A DNA stretch of 64,000 nucleotides, from NCBI RefSeq assembly GCF_000718015.1, contig NZ_JODY01000014.1, positions 50,072 through 114,071 of the forward strand. Reading direction: 5' to 3'. Under the pieces are notes generated by a model. It did not search any database, was not told the DNA's origin, and saw only the letters and a program-made list of their open reading frames with translations. Of this stretch, positions 42,274 to 50,951 are shown in pieces (the first letter of the stretch is position 1; each line of letters begins with the position of its first letter). Origin of the DNA: Streptomyces catenulae. Lineage in GTDB: Bacteria > Actinomycetota > Actinomycetes > Streptomycetales > Streptomycetaceae. The translations under genes and the position numbers were made by a program.

Positions 42274-42966
42274 TCAGCGGGCGCGGCGACGCCGAAGGAG
42301 TGCCCACCTGGGCAGGAAGAGCAGTAGCAGGCTGTAGTACTGCAGTACCGGTACGGCGAGGGCGAGGACAAGAGCCAGGACCAGAGCCAGGACGTTGAGT
42401 CGGCTCTCGGTGTAGGACTCCTGGAGCTCGCCCGGTTGCTGACCGTCCTCGTCGAGCAGCCCCGGGGTGGTCTTCAGGATCCGCAGCATCGCCACCCGGC
42501 ACACCATGCCGAACAGGAGGGTCGCGTAGTAGAAGCCCGCCACGAACCGGTTACGGCCGAAGGCGCCGATCATCTCCGCCGGTAGGGGGAGCATGACAAC
42601 GGAGAGCAGCCACCCCATGTTCCACACCGTCAAGGAGCGGGTGACCTTCACGACCGATGAGAAGGCCCGGTGGTGCTCCCGCCAGACGTTCGCGATGACC
42701 GCGAAACTGAGCAGGAAGCTCCATATCTGGTCGAGGTGACCGGTGATCACCTCGCCGGCCTGCCGGTGGGCGGACGCGGCTTCCGGGACGAGATCGACCA
42801 GCGGTAGGACCAGCAAAGTGATCGAGATCGCGGTCACCGCATCGGTGAAGAGGATCAACCGCTCTCCCGAGGCACCCCCTTCGGCCCGGTCCGGGACCGC
42901 AACCGGCGGCACTGCCGGAGTGGGCCCTCCGACGCCGGTTTCGTCCATGACGTCGCCAGTACTCAT
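42274..42966 (-). CDS. TMEM175-family (DUF1211) membrane protein, putative K+ channel
   Basis: A 230-residue membrane protein. The ERLILFTDAVTAISITLLV segment matches the TM1 signature RxxxFSDAVxAI of bacterial TMEM175 channels, with Thr in place of Ser. About six hydrophobic segments follow; WREHHRAFSSV is another family mark. One repeat per subunit fits the tetrameric bacterial channels. The Pro-rich N-terminus (1-30) is variable. The start at 42966 follows GAAAGG. It may contribute to K+ leak; no regulator is adjacent. Confidence 0.85.
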   Translation of the reverse strand: MSTGDVMDETGVGGPTPAVPPVAVPDRAEGGASGERLILFTDAVTAISITLLVLPLVDLVPEAASAHRQAGEVITGHLDQIWSFLLSFAVIANVWREHHRAFSSVVKVTRSLTVWNMGWLLSVVMLPLPAEMIGAFGRNRFVAGFYYATLLFGMVCRVAMLRILKTTPGLLDEDGQQPGELQESYTESRLNVLALVLALVLALAVPVLQYYSLLLLFLPRWALLRRRRAR

Positions 42967-43159
42967 ACGTGTTGCACCTTTCTTCGGTTCTTCTGTTCTT
43001 CGGTTCTTCTGTCCGACCCCGTCGGGCCGGGATTTGCCGGAGGCGGGCCGCTCCCCCGGCCGGGGCGGGCCGAAAACTCCGTCTGCAACGAGGGCTGTTG
43101 GGCCGACGGCTTCGCGGGGTACCGGCCGCGCGGGTCTTGCTGCGCCTCCGCGCCCCGGT

Positions 43160-43678
43160 TCAGGCCGGGACCCGGCGCTGCCCGGAGGCGCGCACCAGCA
43201 GCGCTCCCGAGCGGGTGAGCAGTGCGGCGATCGCCATGAGCACCAGCCCGTTGGTGACGATCGAGGCGATGTCCTGGGGCAGGGCGCCGTGCCGGAGGAA
43301 GAAGCGCCCCAGCTCGGAGCCGTACCAATAGGTGGCGCCGACGGAAAACACCGAGCGGGCGGCGATCAGGCCGATCCACAGCGCCGCGTAGCCGCGACCG
43401 GCCCGGGCGACGACCCGGCCGTCCGGCTCCCGGAAGACCTGGACCTGGCTGACCGCGATCAGCCCGAACAGCACGCCGGCCGCGAGGCCGCAGATTTCGA
43501 CGGCCAGGCCGATCCCGCTGTCGAAGACGGTGTGGACGAACACGGGGACGATGATCACCGCGACGATCAGCGGGCGGAGCAGGCGTCCGCGGCTCACCGC
43601 CTTGGTGCCGAGGTCGGCGTGCAGGGTCGTGAGCAGGACGACGACGTTGACGAGGAGAGCGCTCTGCAGAGTGGACAC
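43160..43678 (-). CDS. Small integral membrane protein, unknown (CcdC/DUF1453-like layout)
   Basis: A 172-residue protein with four to five TM segments: LQSALLVNVVVLLTTL, LLRPLIVAVIIVPVFV, LAVEICGLAAGVLFGLIAV, AALWIGLIAARSVFSV and VTNGLVLMAIAALLT. GTG at 43678 is taken as start because the upstream residues in frame are non-conserved. The layout resembles CcdC/DUF1453-type proteins, but no diagnostic motif is seen. It is divergent from the histidine kinase gene (184-nt gap) and may belong with that system. Confidence 0.6.
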   Translation of the reverse strand: MSTLQSALLVNVVVLLTTLHADLGTKAVSRGRLLRPLIVAVIIVPVFVHTVFDSGIGLAVEICGLAAGVLFGLIAVSQVQVFREPDGRVVARAGRGYAALWIGLIAARSVFSVGATYWYGSELGRFFLRHGALPQDIASIVTNGLVLMAIAALLTRSGALLVRASGQRRVPA

Positions 43679-43862
43679 GGATTCCGTCCGTAGGTGAGGA
43701 GTTTTTGTCCCCACAGCGTCAGATCTGTGCCACAGCCCGGGCGTCGGCCCAGGAGCCCAGGAGGGTGGAGCGCGGATCCCTCCACCCACCTCCACCCTCC
43801 TCCACCCAGCGGCGGGCTCCGATCCGGACGGCGGGGGAAACGGTGTATGCCAAGCTGAAATC

Positions 43863-45095
43863 ATGGCTGTGATCACAGAAGGCGAGCCGTCGTCGGCACC
43901 CCCCGTGCCACCGCGACCGACCCTGCCGCGTCCCGACCTCTGGCAGCACGCGCTGCCCCGGGTGCTCGGGCTGGCTCTGGTGCTGATCGGCCTGCCGTTC
44001 ACGGACGGGCTGGTCTGGTCCACCACCACCTATGTGCTGGTGGCGCTGATGTGCGGCTCCTGGGCGCTGTGGTGCGTGGCCGGACTCCGGGCCGGAGATC
44101 CGGTGCCCGACGCGTGGGCGGTGCCGATCCTGGGCGTCACGATGATCAGCGGGAATCTCCTGATCACCCTCGAACCCGAGGCCGTGCTGGCCACGGCCGT
44201 CATCGGGATGGCGATGGTGTCGTCCGGGGCGGTCCTGTCCACACTGGTCGGCGCGGGCGTGCTGGCCGCCGGTGTGCTGGCGCTGGCGATCGGCGGGATC
44301 GTGGCCGGTTTTCCCGGGCAGGCATGGGCGGAGGTCGCCGCCTGGATCGCCGCCCTGCTGGCCTGTCAGCTCGCGGGCGCGACCCGGCGCAGCATCGGGA
44401 CTCAGCACGCGCAGGCCGAGGAACTGTTGCTGCAGACCCGGCGCGCGCAGGAGGAGAAGCAGCGGGCCGCGGCGCTGGCCGAGCGGACCCGGATCGCCCG
44501 GGAGATCCACGACGTCCTGGCGCAGTCGCTGGGCGCCCTGGCGGTCCAGTTGGACGTGACCGACTCGCTGCTCACCGCGGATCCGCCGCGTACCGAGGAG
44601 GCGGTCGAGCGGGTCCGCAACGCCCGCCGGATCGCCGTCGACGGGCTGACCGAAACCCGCCGCGCGATCGCGGTCCTGCGTGCGGACACCCCGCCCCTGC
44701 CGGAGGCCCTCACCGCGCTGGTCCACGACCACCGCATCGCCTCCGGCGCGCCCGCGACCTTCACCCCGGTCGGCACCCCGCGCACGCTCGAACCGGAGGT
44801 CGGGCTGGCGTTTCTGAGAGTCGCCCAGGAGTCCCTGGCGAACGCCGCCAAGCACGCCCACGGCCGGGAGGTGACCGTCACGTTGGAGTACGGAGAGGAC
44901 CGGGTGAGGCTGACCGTGCTGTCCGGGACCGCCGACTCCGGTGGCGGCGAGGCCGGTCCACGGCCCCGGGTGGCGGGGACGGACGGCGGCTACGGTCTGG
45001 CCGGCATGCGTGAGCGGCTGCTGCTGATCCGCGGCGATCTGACGGCCGGACCCACCCCGGAGGGGTGGCGCGTGCAGGCGGAGGTGCCCGCATGA
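43863..45095 (+). CDS. NarL-type sensor histidine kinase
   Basis: A 410-residue kinase. Six or so hydrophobic segments fill residues 25-165, forming the sensor. The HisKA_3 dimerisation region has the phospho-His in IAREIHDVLAQSLGALAV (about 214-218). The ATPase domain has FLRVAQESLANAAKHA and GGYGLAGMRERL. It is coupled by ATGA overlap to the response regulator at 45092. No extracellular sensing domain is visible; the signal is probably membrane-linked. Confidence 0.92.
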   Translation: MAVITEGEPSSAPPVPPRPTLPRPDLWQHALPRVLGLALVLIGLPFTDGLVWSTTTYVLVALMCGSWALWCVAGLRAGDPVPDAWAVPILGVTMISGNLLITLEPEAVLATAVIGMAMVSSGAVLSTLVGAGVLAAGVLALAIGGIVAGFPGQAWAEVAAWIAALLACQLAGATRRSIGTQHAQAEELLLQTRRAQEEKQRAAALAERTRIAREIHDVLAQSLGALAVQLDVTDSLLTADPPRTEEAVERVRNARRIAVDGLTETRRAIAVLRADTPPLPEALTALVHDHRIASGAPATFTPVGTPRTLEPEVGLAFLRVAQESLANAAKHAHGREVTVTLEYGEDRVRLTVLSGTADSGGGEAGPRPRVAGTDGGYGLAGMRERLLLIRGDLTAGPTPEGWRVQAEVPA

Positions 45096-45778
45096 GTATC
45101 CGGGTGGTGGTCGTCGACGACCAGGCGGTGATCCGCGAAGGACTGATGACCCTGCTGGACATGATGCCCGGCATCGATGTCGTCGCCGGGGGCGCGAACG
45201 GCGAGGAGGCTGTCGCCCAGGTCGCCGAAACGCACCCGGACGCGGTGCTGATGGACCTGAGCATGCCGGTGATGGACGGCGTGGAGGCCACCCGCCGGAT
45301 CGTGGCGGCCCACCCGGACGTGGCCGTCGTGGTGCTGACGACCATGGCGGACGATCAGCTGATTCTCGACGCCCTGGAAGCAGGCGCCCGGGCCTACCTG
45401 ACCAAGGACTCCGGCAAGACCGAGATCGTCCGCGCGATCGAGGCCGCACTCGCCCGGCACACCACCTTGGACCCGATCGTCCAGGAACGCCTGCTGGCCG
45501 CCGCCCTGCGCGGCGCCGACCACCCGACCGAACCGCGGCGGGTCGAACCGTCGCAGGATCTGCTGACCCCGCGTGAGTCCGACGTACTGCGGCTGCTCGC
45601 CCAAGGATTGTCGAACCGCGCCATCGGTCGGCGCCTGCTGGTGGGGGAAGCCACCGTCAAAACCCACGTCAACCACCTGTTCGCCAAGCTCCGCACCCAC
45701 AACCGCGCGGAGGCCGTCGCCTGGGCCCACGCCCACGGCTTCGGGCCGGGTGCGGACGGCGTGGGCTCCGGCCGGTGA
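45092..45778 (+). CDS. NarL/FixJ response regulator
   Basis: A 228-residue regulator. The receiver domain has the phospho-acceptor Asp55 (VLMDLSMPVMDG), acidic pocket VVDDQ and Lys in LTKDSG. The C-terminal LuxR-type HTH reads LTPRESDVLRLLAQGLSNR and VGEATVKTHVNHLFAKL. It is partner of the preceding kinase. Target genes may include the divergent membrane protein or the next small secreted protein, but this is inference. Confidence 0.93.
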   Translation: MSIRVVVVDDQAVIREGLMTLLDMMPGIDVVAGGANGEEAVAQVAETHPDAVLMDLSMPVMDGVEATRRIVAAHPDVAVVVLTTMADDQLILDALEAGARAYLTKDSGKTEIVRAIEAALARHTTLDPIVQERLLAAALRGADHPTEPRRVEPSQDLLTPRESDVLRLLAQGLSNRAIGRRLLVGEATVKTHVNHLFAKLRTHNRAEAVAWAHAHGFGPGADGVGSGR

Positions 45779-46006
45779 CGGCGTTCCTCAACAGCGCCAT
45801 CGGCGCAGTTCAGCGGGTGGGTGCGGCCTGGGTGGGGGTGCCGGGGCGGTGTGCGTGGTGGTGCGGCGGTGGGTTAGCCATCTGTTAGGGGAACGTCAGC
45901 GTGATCTTCGAAGCTGGCTGGCGTCCGGGGACGAGACGGACTCCCGGAGCGTGGTTCACACGCCGTCGAGCGTGCACGCAACGCACATGCACAGAGGAGA
46001 GAAGAC

Positions 46007-46243
46007 ATGCGCAAGTTCCAGCGCACCGCAGTAGTCGCCGCCGGCCTCCTGGCCCTGTCCGGCATCACCGCCGGAGCCGCGCAGGCTGCCGATCTCCAGA
46101 CCATGGAAACGCAGGGCAACTACCAGACGGACTGCCACACCGACCAGACCCAGCAGGAACTGGACAGGGCGGTGGGGCACCACGTCACCATCGACCACTG
46201 CGAGGCCGACGGCCCCGGCAGCATGGTCATCTACTACTCCTGA
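46007..46243 (+). CDS. Small secreted protein with two cysteines
   Basis: A 78-residue protein. A signal peptide (FQRTAVVAAGLLALSGITAG then AAQAAD) with a predicted cleavage after AQA leaves about 50 residues with two cysteines (DCHTDQ and DHCEADG), probably a disulfide. Mature part DLQTMETQGNYQTDCHTDQT is acidic. The ATG follows GGAGAG. No family recognised. A promoter-like region with TTAGGG precedes it. It lies between two NarL-type systems. Confidence 0.65.
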   Translation: MRKFQRTAVVAAGLLALSGITAGAAQAADLQTMETQGNYQTDCHTDQTQQELDRAVGHHVTIDHCEADGPGSMVIYYS

Positions 46244-46272
46244 GTCCGGGAGACCGGTGACGTCCGCATCCG

Positions 46273-46327
46273 TTGCCGACGTCACCGACCTTGCCGACGT
46301 CACCGTCCATTGCCGACGTCACCGACC
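46273..46327. repeat. Three tandem 18-bp repeats
   Basis: TTGCCGACGTCACCGACC occurs at 46273-46290, with one mismatch at 46291-46308 (ACC to TCC), and again exactly at 46310-46327, after a one-base insertion. Each unit contains the palindrome GACGTC. The array lies just after the small secreted gene in a 300-bp non-coding gap; it may be operators or a replication-slippage product. Confidence 0.85.
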
Positions 46328-46427
46328 GTTCCGGCTCTCAGTTGGGCTCGCACGCGCAGTCGGCAGAGGGCCGGATCGTGGAGACGAACGGCGGTGGACG
46401 GCGGACGGTGAACGGCGAGCTACGCAT

Positions 46428-46466
46428 GGCGGCTTCTCCGCCCCTCCGGGGGTGCGGGAAGCCGCC
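46428..46466 (-). terminator. Hairpin after the response regulator gene
   Basis: GGCGGCTTC (46428-46436) pairs with GAAGCCGCC (46458-46466) in the gap downstream of the leftward response regulator. Confidence 0.5.
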
Positions 46467-46544
46467 TTCGTGTTGGGAGGAGGCTTCCCCTCCCGTGCGT
46501 TGGCGTTCCGTCCCGTCCCGCCGCGTGGCGCAGGTGCGGTGGTC

Positions 46545-47222
46545 TCAGCCGACGAGGCCCGGTACCACGAGGCCGGATTCGTAGGCGATCACTACCGCGT
46601 GGGTGCGGTTGTTGGCGCCCAGTTTGCTCAGCACGTTGCCGACGTGTGTTTTCGTCGTCTCCAGGGTCACCGAGAGGTGTGCGGCGATCTCCGGGTTGGA
46701 CAGACCGGTGGCCATCAGGCGCAGCACCTCTTCTTCCCGTCCGGTCAGTGCCGCCCTGGGGAGGGCCCGGGTGCTGTCCAGGGGGCGGGCGGTGACCATC
46801 CGGCGCAGTTCTCTGGGGAAGAGGATCGCCTCACCGGCCGCCGCCACCCGGATCGCTTCGGCGATCTGGGGGATCGGGCGGCGTTTGAGGACGAAGCCGC
46901 TGGCGCCCGCGCCGAGTGCGGCGGTGACGTAGTCGTCGTTCTCGAAGGTGGTGATCACCACGATCCGGGGTGGGTCCGCCGACTCGGCGAGCAGGTGCCG
47001 GGTGGCGTCGATGCCGTTGCGGCGGGGCATCCGCACGTCCATGAGGACCACGTCCGGTCGCAGGGTGCGGGCCTGTTCGAGCACCTCGATGCCGTCGGCG
47101 GCCTCGCCGAGGACGACGATTCCGGGCTGCGCGGCGAGCAGGGTGCGCAGGCCGGTGCGGGTCACCGGGTCGTCGTCGGCGATCAGTACGGTGACGGGCT
47201 CGGCGGGGTCGGGGTGGATCAT
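46545..47222 (-). CDS. NarL/FixJ response regulator
   Basis: A 225-residue regulator. Receiver phospho-acceptor is Asp62 (VVLMDVRMPRRNG), with ADDDP acidic pocket and VLKRRP Lys. C-terminal LuxR HTH reads LTGREEEVLRLMATGLSNPE and LETTKTHVGNVLSKLG. The ATG overlaps the kinase stop (ATGA at 47222-47219). It is the partner of the kinase at 47219-48448. Typical targets of this pattern in Streptomyces are transporter genes, but none is adjacent. Confidence 0.92.
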   Translation of the reverse strand: MIHPDPAEPVTVLIADDDPVTRTGLRTLLAAQPGIVVLGEAADGIEVLEQARTLRPDVVLMDVRMPRRNGIDATRHLLAESADPPRIVVITTFENDDYVTAALGAGASGFVLKRRPIPQIAEAIRVAAAGEAILFPRELRRMVTARPLDSTRALPRAALTGREEEVLRLMATGLSNPEIAAHLSVTLETTKTHVGNVLSKLGANNRTHAVVIAYESGLVVPGLVG

Positions 47223-48448
47223 GCGGGCAACCGTAGGGGGAGCCGGACCGTCAGCCGCCACTGCCGGGCTCCGTCCGGACCGGCCTCGAACCGGCCGTGC
47301 AGCAGGTGCACCCGTTCGGCCAGACCCGCCAGGCCGCGCCCGGAGGTCGGGAAGGCCGCCGGGCCGGTGCCGGTGCGCTCCCCCGTCGGGTTGACGACGC
47401 TGAGTTCCAGCAGGTCGGGGGTGGTGGTCACGCGGATCCGGATCGGGCCGTCCGCTCCGTGGCGCAGCGCGTTCGTCAGGGCCTCCTGGACGATGCGGTA
47501 CGCGGCCCGGGAGAGCGTTCCCCGGATGCGGGTCAGTCCGTCGGGCAGGTGGGGTTCCAGCACGGCGCCCGCGTGCCGCAGCCGCTCCAGCAGTTCGGGC
47601 AGGTCGGCGAGGGTACGGGTCGGTGCGGTGTCCGCCGCCTGGTCGCGCAGGACGCCGAGGACGTAGTCGAGGTCCTCCAGCGCGCCCCGGGAGGAGTCCT
47701 CGATGCTGCGCAGGGCGGCTCGGGCCGCCACCGGGTCGGTGGCGAGCACCTCGCCCGCGACGGCGGCCTGGATGGTGGTGGCGGTCAGGGCGTGTCCGAT
47801 CGAGTCGTGGAGTTCGCGCGCCAGTTGGTTGCGTTCGGCCAGCCGCCGTTCCCGCTCGGCGGCCAGCGCGAGTCGCTCCGACGCCGAGGGGCCGAGCAGC
47901 GCTGGTGCCAGTCGGCGCAGGACGGCTGTCACGGCCACGCATACGGTGGCCGCGAGCAGGAGGCAGCCGAGCGCGGCGGCCCAGCTGCCCCAGCCCCCGG
48001 TCAGCCGGGCCGACCAGCCGAACGCGGTGATCCCGCCCTGGGCGCCGAGCCAGTTGCCCGGCAGGATCAGGCCCGCGGTCGTGAGCATGCCGGTCAACAG
48101 GAGGGCCGACCATCCCAGTGCCGCGTGGAGCACCAGCCACAGGGGGGTACGCAGGCGGTCGGCGCCCGACGGGGCCGTCAGCGGATCGGGCAGCGGCACC
48201 CGCAGCAGTCGGCGGGCGCCCATGATCAGCACCCGCCGCACCGGGTGGGCCAGCCCGAGGGCGCCGGTCAGCACCGCCCAGAGCGCCAGGGCCGACGCCG
48301 CCGCGACCGTCTCGGGGCGGACGCTCCCCGCCAGCACCGGTGCGAGCGCGAGCGGCAGCAGCGGGAGGCTCACCAGGGCGCCGCCGCAGGCGAAGAGCGC
48401 ACCCGTGTATGTGGAGCCGCGTAGGAGCGGCCGGAAAGCCCGAATCAT
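47219..48448 (-). CDS. NarL-type sensor histidine kinase
   Basis: A 409-residue kinase with several N-terminal TM segments (for example GALFACGGALVSLPLLPLAL and ALLLTGMLTTAGLIL). The HisKA_3 phospho-His is in LARELHDSIGHALTATTIQA, and the ATPase region in RIVQEALTNALRHG and GRGLAGLAERVHLL. ATG at 48448 is chosen at the beginning of the membrane region. It is coupled to the regulator gene. The DSIGHALT motif fits DesK/NarX-type membrane sensors. Confidence 0.9.
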   Translation of the reverse strand: MIRAFRPLLRGSTYTGALFACGGALVSLPLLPLALAPVLAGSVRPETVAAASALALWAVLTGALGLAHPVRRVLIMGARRLLRVPLPDPLTAPSGADRLRTPLWLVLHAALGWSALLLTGMLTTAGLILPGNWLGAQGGITAFGWSARLTGGWGSWAAALGCLLLAATVCVAVTAVLRRLAPALLGPSASERLALAAERERRLAERNQLARELHDSIGHALTATTIQAAVAGEVLATDPVAARAALRSIEDSSRGALEDLDYVLGVLRDQAADTAPTRTLADLPELLERLRHAGAVLEPHLPDGLTRIRGTLSRAAYRIVQEALTNALRHGADGPIRIRVTTTPDLLELSVVNPTGERTGTGPAAFPTSGRGLAGLAERVHLLHGRFEAGPDGARQWRLTVRLPLRLPA

Positions 48449-48584
48449 GAGCGTCAGTATCGCCGCAGCTGAGGGCGGCCTCCTCCCTCGATCGGGGGAG
48501 ACGGATTTCCCTCGATGCCGTGATGACCGCTGTGCCTTCTGCCTCGCATGATCGTGACGCCAACGGTTCGAGGAAGGACGGCAG

Positions 48585-49001
48585 ATGGAAACGCAGGACA
48601 CGGTTCGCGCTCCGGGCAGGTGCGCGGCGGCGCGGCGGCCCGACGCGGCGCACCCGGCTGCTCGCGGTGTGCACGGGGTCGAGGGCGGCGGGAACAGGGC
48701 GGCCGTGGCCGCGCTGGCGACGGGGTTGACGGCCCTGTTGACCTCCACCGTCGTCGTGGGCGGCCTGCTCGGCGTCCCGGGGCTGGTCCTCGGGATCGTG
48801 GCGTTGCGGACGGCCGGGCGCACCGGCGTCGGCCGTGGTCAGGCCGTCAGCGGCCTGGTGACCTCGGTCGTGGCGATCGTGGTGTCCGTCGTGGTCGCGC
48901 TCGGCGCCGTGTGGTTCGCGCACCGGACGCAGGACTGCTACCGGTTCCACGAGGTCGGGCAGTGGGCCCACTGTGTCCACCAGCACGTCGGCCTCGGCTG
49001 A
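48585..49001 (+). CDS. DUF4190-like membrane protein
   Basis: A 138-residue protein. After an Arg/Ala-rich N-terminus come two hydrophobic segments: LLTSTVVVGGLLGVPGLVLGIVAL and SGLVTSVVAIVVSVVVALGAVWF (shown in part), with the RTAGRTGVGRGQAVSGLVT linker typical of DUF4190. The C-terminus has two cysteines (QDCYRF and AHCVH) presumably outside. It is divergent from the kinase gene, so possibly controlled by that two-component system. Function unknown. Confidence 0.65.
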   Translation: METQDTVRAPGRCAAARRPDAAHPAARGVHGVEGGGNRAAVAALATGLTALLTSTVVVGGLLGVPGLVLGIVALRTAGRTGVGRGQAVSGLVTSVVAIVVSVVVALGAVWFAHRTQDCYRFHEVGQWAHCVHQHVGLG

Positions 49002-49294
49002 ACCCCGCCACCGGGCCGATACGGCAGGCCCTGTACCCAGCAGCCCCGGGGCGGCGGTGCCCCGGAACACCTCGCAGCAACGAGCGACCGGACCGGCCTG
49101 CGCCGCTTCATGACGGCACATCGCCCCGGGCCTGGACTGCCCCGGCGATCGGCCTCCGCGCCCGGCCACGGGCGTCCGGCGCCACGTCGGCGCGCGGGCA
49201 CGCACCACGAGCCGACCGGCCCGTCCGGTGACAGGCACCCTGCCGCCCCGACCGCCGGTCACCCGGCGCTTCTCCCCCTCCGTAAAGGACTGAC

Positions 49295-50815
49295 ATGGTT
49301 CCCCGAAACAGCTGTGCGACCTTCCTTCTGGCCTTCGGCGCCGTGACCGCCGTGCTCTCGGGAGCGGTCTGTGTCCCGGCCCACGCCGCGCCAGGCCCCG
49401 CAGCCGGTGCCCAGTTGCGCCCGTACCCGCCGCAGAAACTCCACTGGCGGCGCTGCGACTCGGACCGCCCCGCCGCCTTCCGGTGCGCCACGCTCAAGGT
49501 GCCGCTGGACTACGGCGACCCCGGCGGCCGGACGATCGACCTGGCGATATCCCGGATCGAGGCGAGCGACCGGAAGAAGCGGCACGGCGTCCTGCTGCTC
49601 AACCCCGGCGGGCCCGGCGGCGCCGGACTGGACATGCCCGAATCCGTCGGACCGCTGCTGCCGCCCCAGGTCCGTGAGCAGTTCGACCTGATCGGGTTCG
49701 ACCCCAGGGGCGTCGGGCGGAGCTCCCCGCTCGGCTGCGGTCTGACCGAGGACGAACAGAACTGGGAACACCCCTACTCGGACGGCGCCTTCGCCACGGA
49801 CGTGGCACGCGCCCGCACCGTGGCCGACAAGTGCCGGACGGCGGAGGGGGAGGTACTGGCCCACATGACCACCCGCAACACCGCCCGCGACCTGGACCTC
49901 ATCCGCGCCGCACTCGGCGAGCGGAAGATCTCCTACCTCGGCTACTCCTACGGGACCTACCTCGGCGCCGTCTACGCGCAGCTGTTCCCCCGGCGCAGCG
50001 ACCGCATGGTGCTCGACAGCGCGGTCGACCCTACGGAGGTCTGGCGGGGGACGTTCCAAGGGTGGGCGAAGGGCGCCGAGTCCGCCTTCACCCGATGGAC
50101 CGAGTGGGCCGCCGCACGCGACTCCGTCCACCACCTGGGGGCCACGCCCGCCGCGGTCCGCGCGGCCTTCTGGGACCTGGTCGAACACGCCGACCACACG
50201 CCGATCCCGACCGACGGGGCGCCCCTGACCGGCAGCGAACTGCGTCTGGGGTACGACGCGTTCGTCCACGTCGAGACGGCCACCCCCTGGATCGCCGCGT
50301 TGCGGCGCGCCGCCGCGGGAGGCCCGCCCGCGCCCGCTTCGCCGACCGCCGCGACCCCGCCGTCCGACCCGCAGCCCCTCCCGCACGGTGTCCCGGCGGA
50401 CAACACCGCCGTCGCCGCGTGGGCCATCTTCTGCGGTGACGCCCGCTGGCCGAGCGACCCGGAACAGTACCGGCGCGACGCGATCCGCAACGGGGCCCGC
50501 TACCCGCTGTTCGGCGACGCCGGTTCCCACATCCAGCCGTGCGCCTTCTGGAAACCGGCGGGCGGCGAACCCACCACGGTGGTGAACAACGACGTCCCCG
50601 CCCTGATCCTGCAGAACCGGTGGGACCCGCAGACACCACTGGCCATGGGCCAGGGCATGCGGCGCGCCCTGCACGGCTCCCGCATGGTCACCGTCACCGA
50701 CGGCGAAGGGCACGGCGTGCTCGGCGTGACCCATTCCTGCGCGGACGCGCCTGCCGTCCGCTACCTGACCACCGGTCGGCTCCCGGCCGAGGACCTGGTC
50801 TGCACCGTGTCCTGA
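49295..50815 (+). CDS. Secreted TAP-like alpha/beta hydrolase (tripeptidyl aminopeptidase family)
   Basis: A 506-residue exported peptidase. Signal peptide is residues 1-31 (cleavage after AHA). The alpha/beta hydrolase core has LLLNPGGPGGAG (oxyanion), catalytic Ser in YLGYSYGTYLGAVYA, a C-terminal TAP domain with ILQNRWDPQTPLAMG (Asp) and GEGHGVLG (His). Length is normal for SCO7095/SlpD-like proteins. They remove tripeptides or process extracellular peptides. The upstream 290 bp show nothing; it is monocistronic. Confidence 0.9.
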   Translation: MVPRNSCATFLLAFGAVTAVLSGAVCVPAHAAPGPAAGAQLRPYPPQKLHWRRCDSDRPAAFRCATLKVPLDYGDPGGRTIDLAISRIEASDRKKRHGVLLLNPGGPGGAGLDMPESVGPLLPPQVREQFDLIGFDPRGVGRSSPLGCGLTEDEQNWEHPYSDGAFATDVARARTVADKCRTAEGEVLAHMTTRNTARDLDLIRAALGERKISYLGYSYGTYLGAVYAQLFPRRSDRMVLDSAVDPTEVWRGTFQGWAKGAESAFTRWTEWAAARDSVHHLGATPAAVRAAFWDLVEHADHTPIPTDGAPLTGSELRLGYDAFVHVETATPWIAALRRAAAGGPPAPASPTAATPPSDPQPLPHGVPADNTAVAAWAIFCGDARWPSDPEQYRRDAIRNGARYPLFGDAGSHIQPCAFWKPAGGEPTTVVNNDVPALILQNRWDPQTPLAMGQGMRRALHGSRMVTVTDGEGHGVLGVTHSCADAPAVRYLTTGRLPAEDLVCTVS

Positions 50816-50951
50816 GTGCCCGTCCCGTCTCCGGTGGTGCTCGCTCACGGGTTGCGGCGCGAGGCGTCCCGCCGCAGCCCGGCCACGCAGGCACCACCGG
50901 AGGGTGCGGCCGGACCCCGGCGGGGCCGCCCGACGGAGCCGGATCCCGTGC

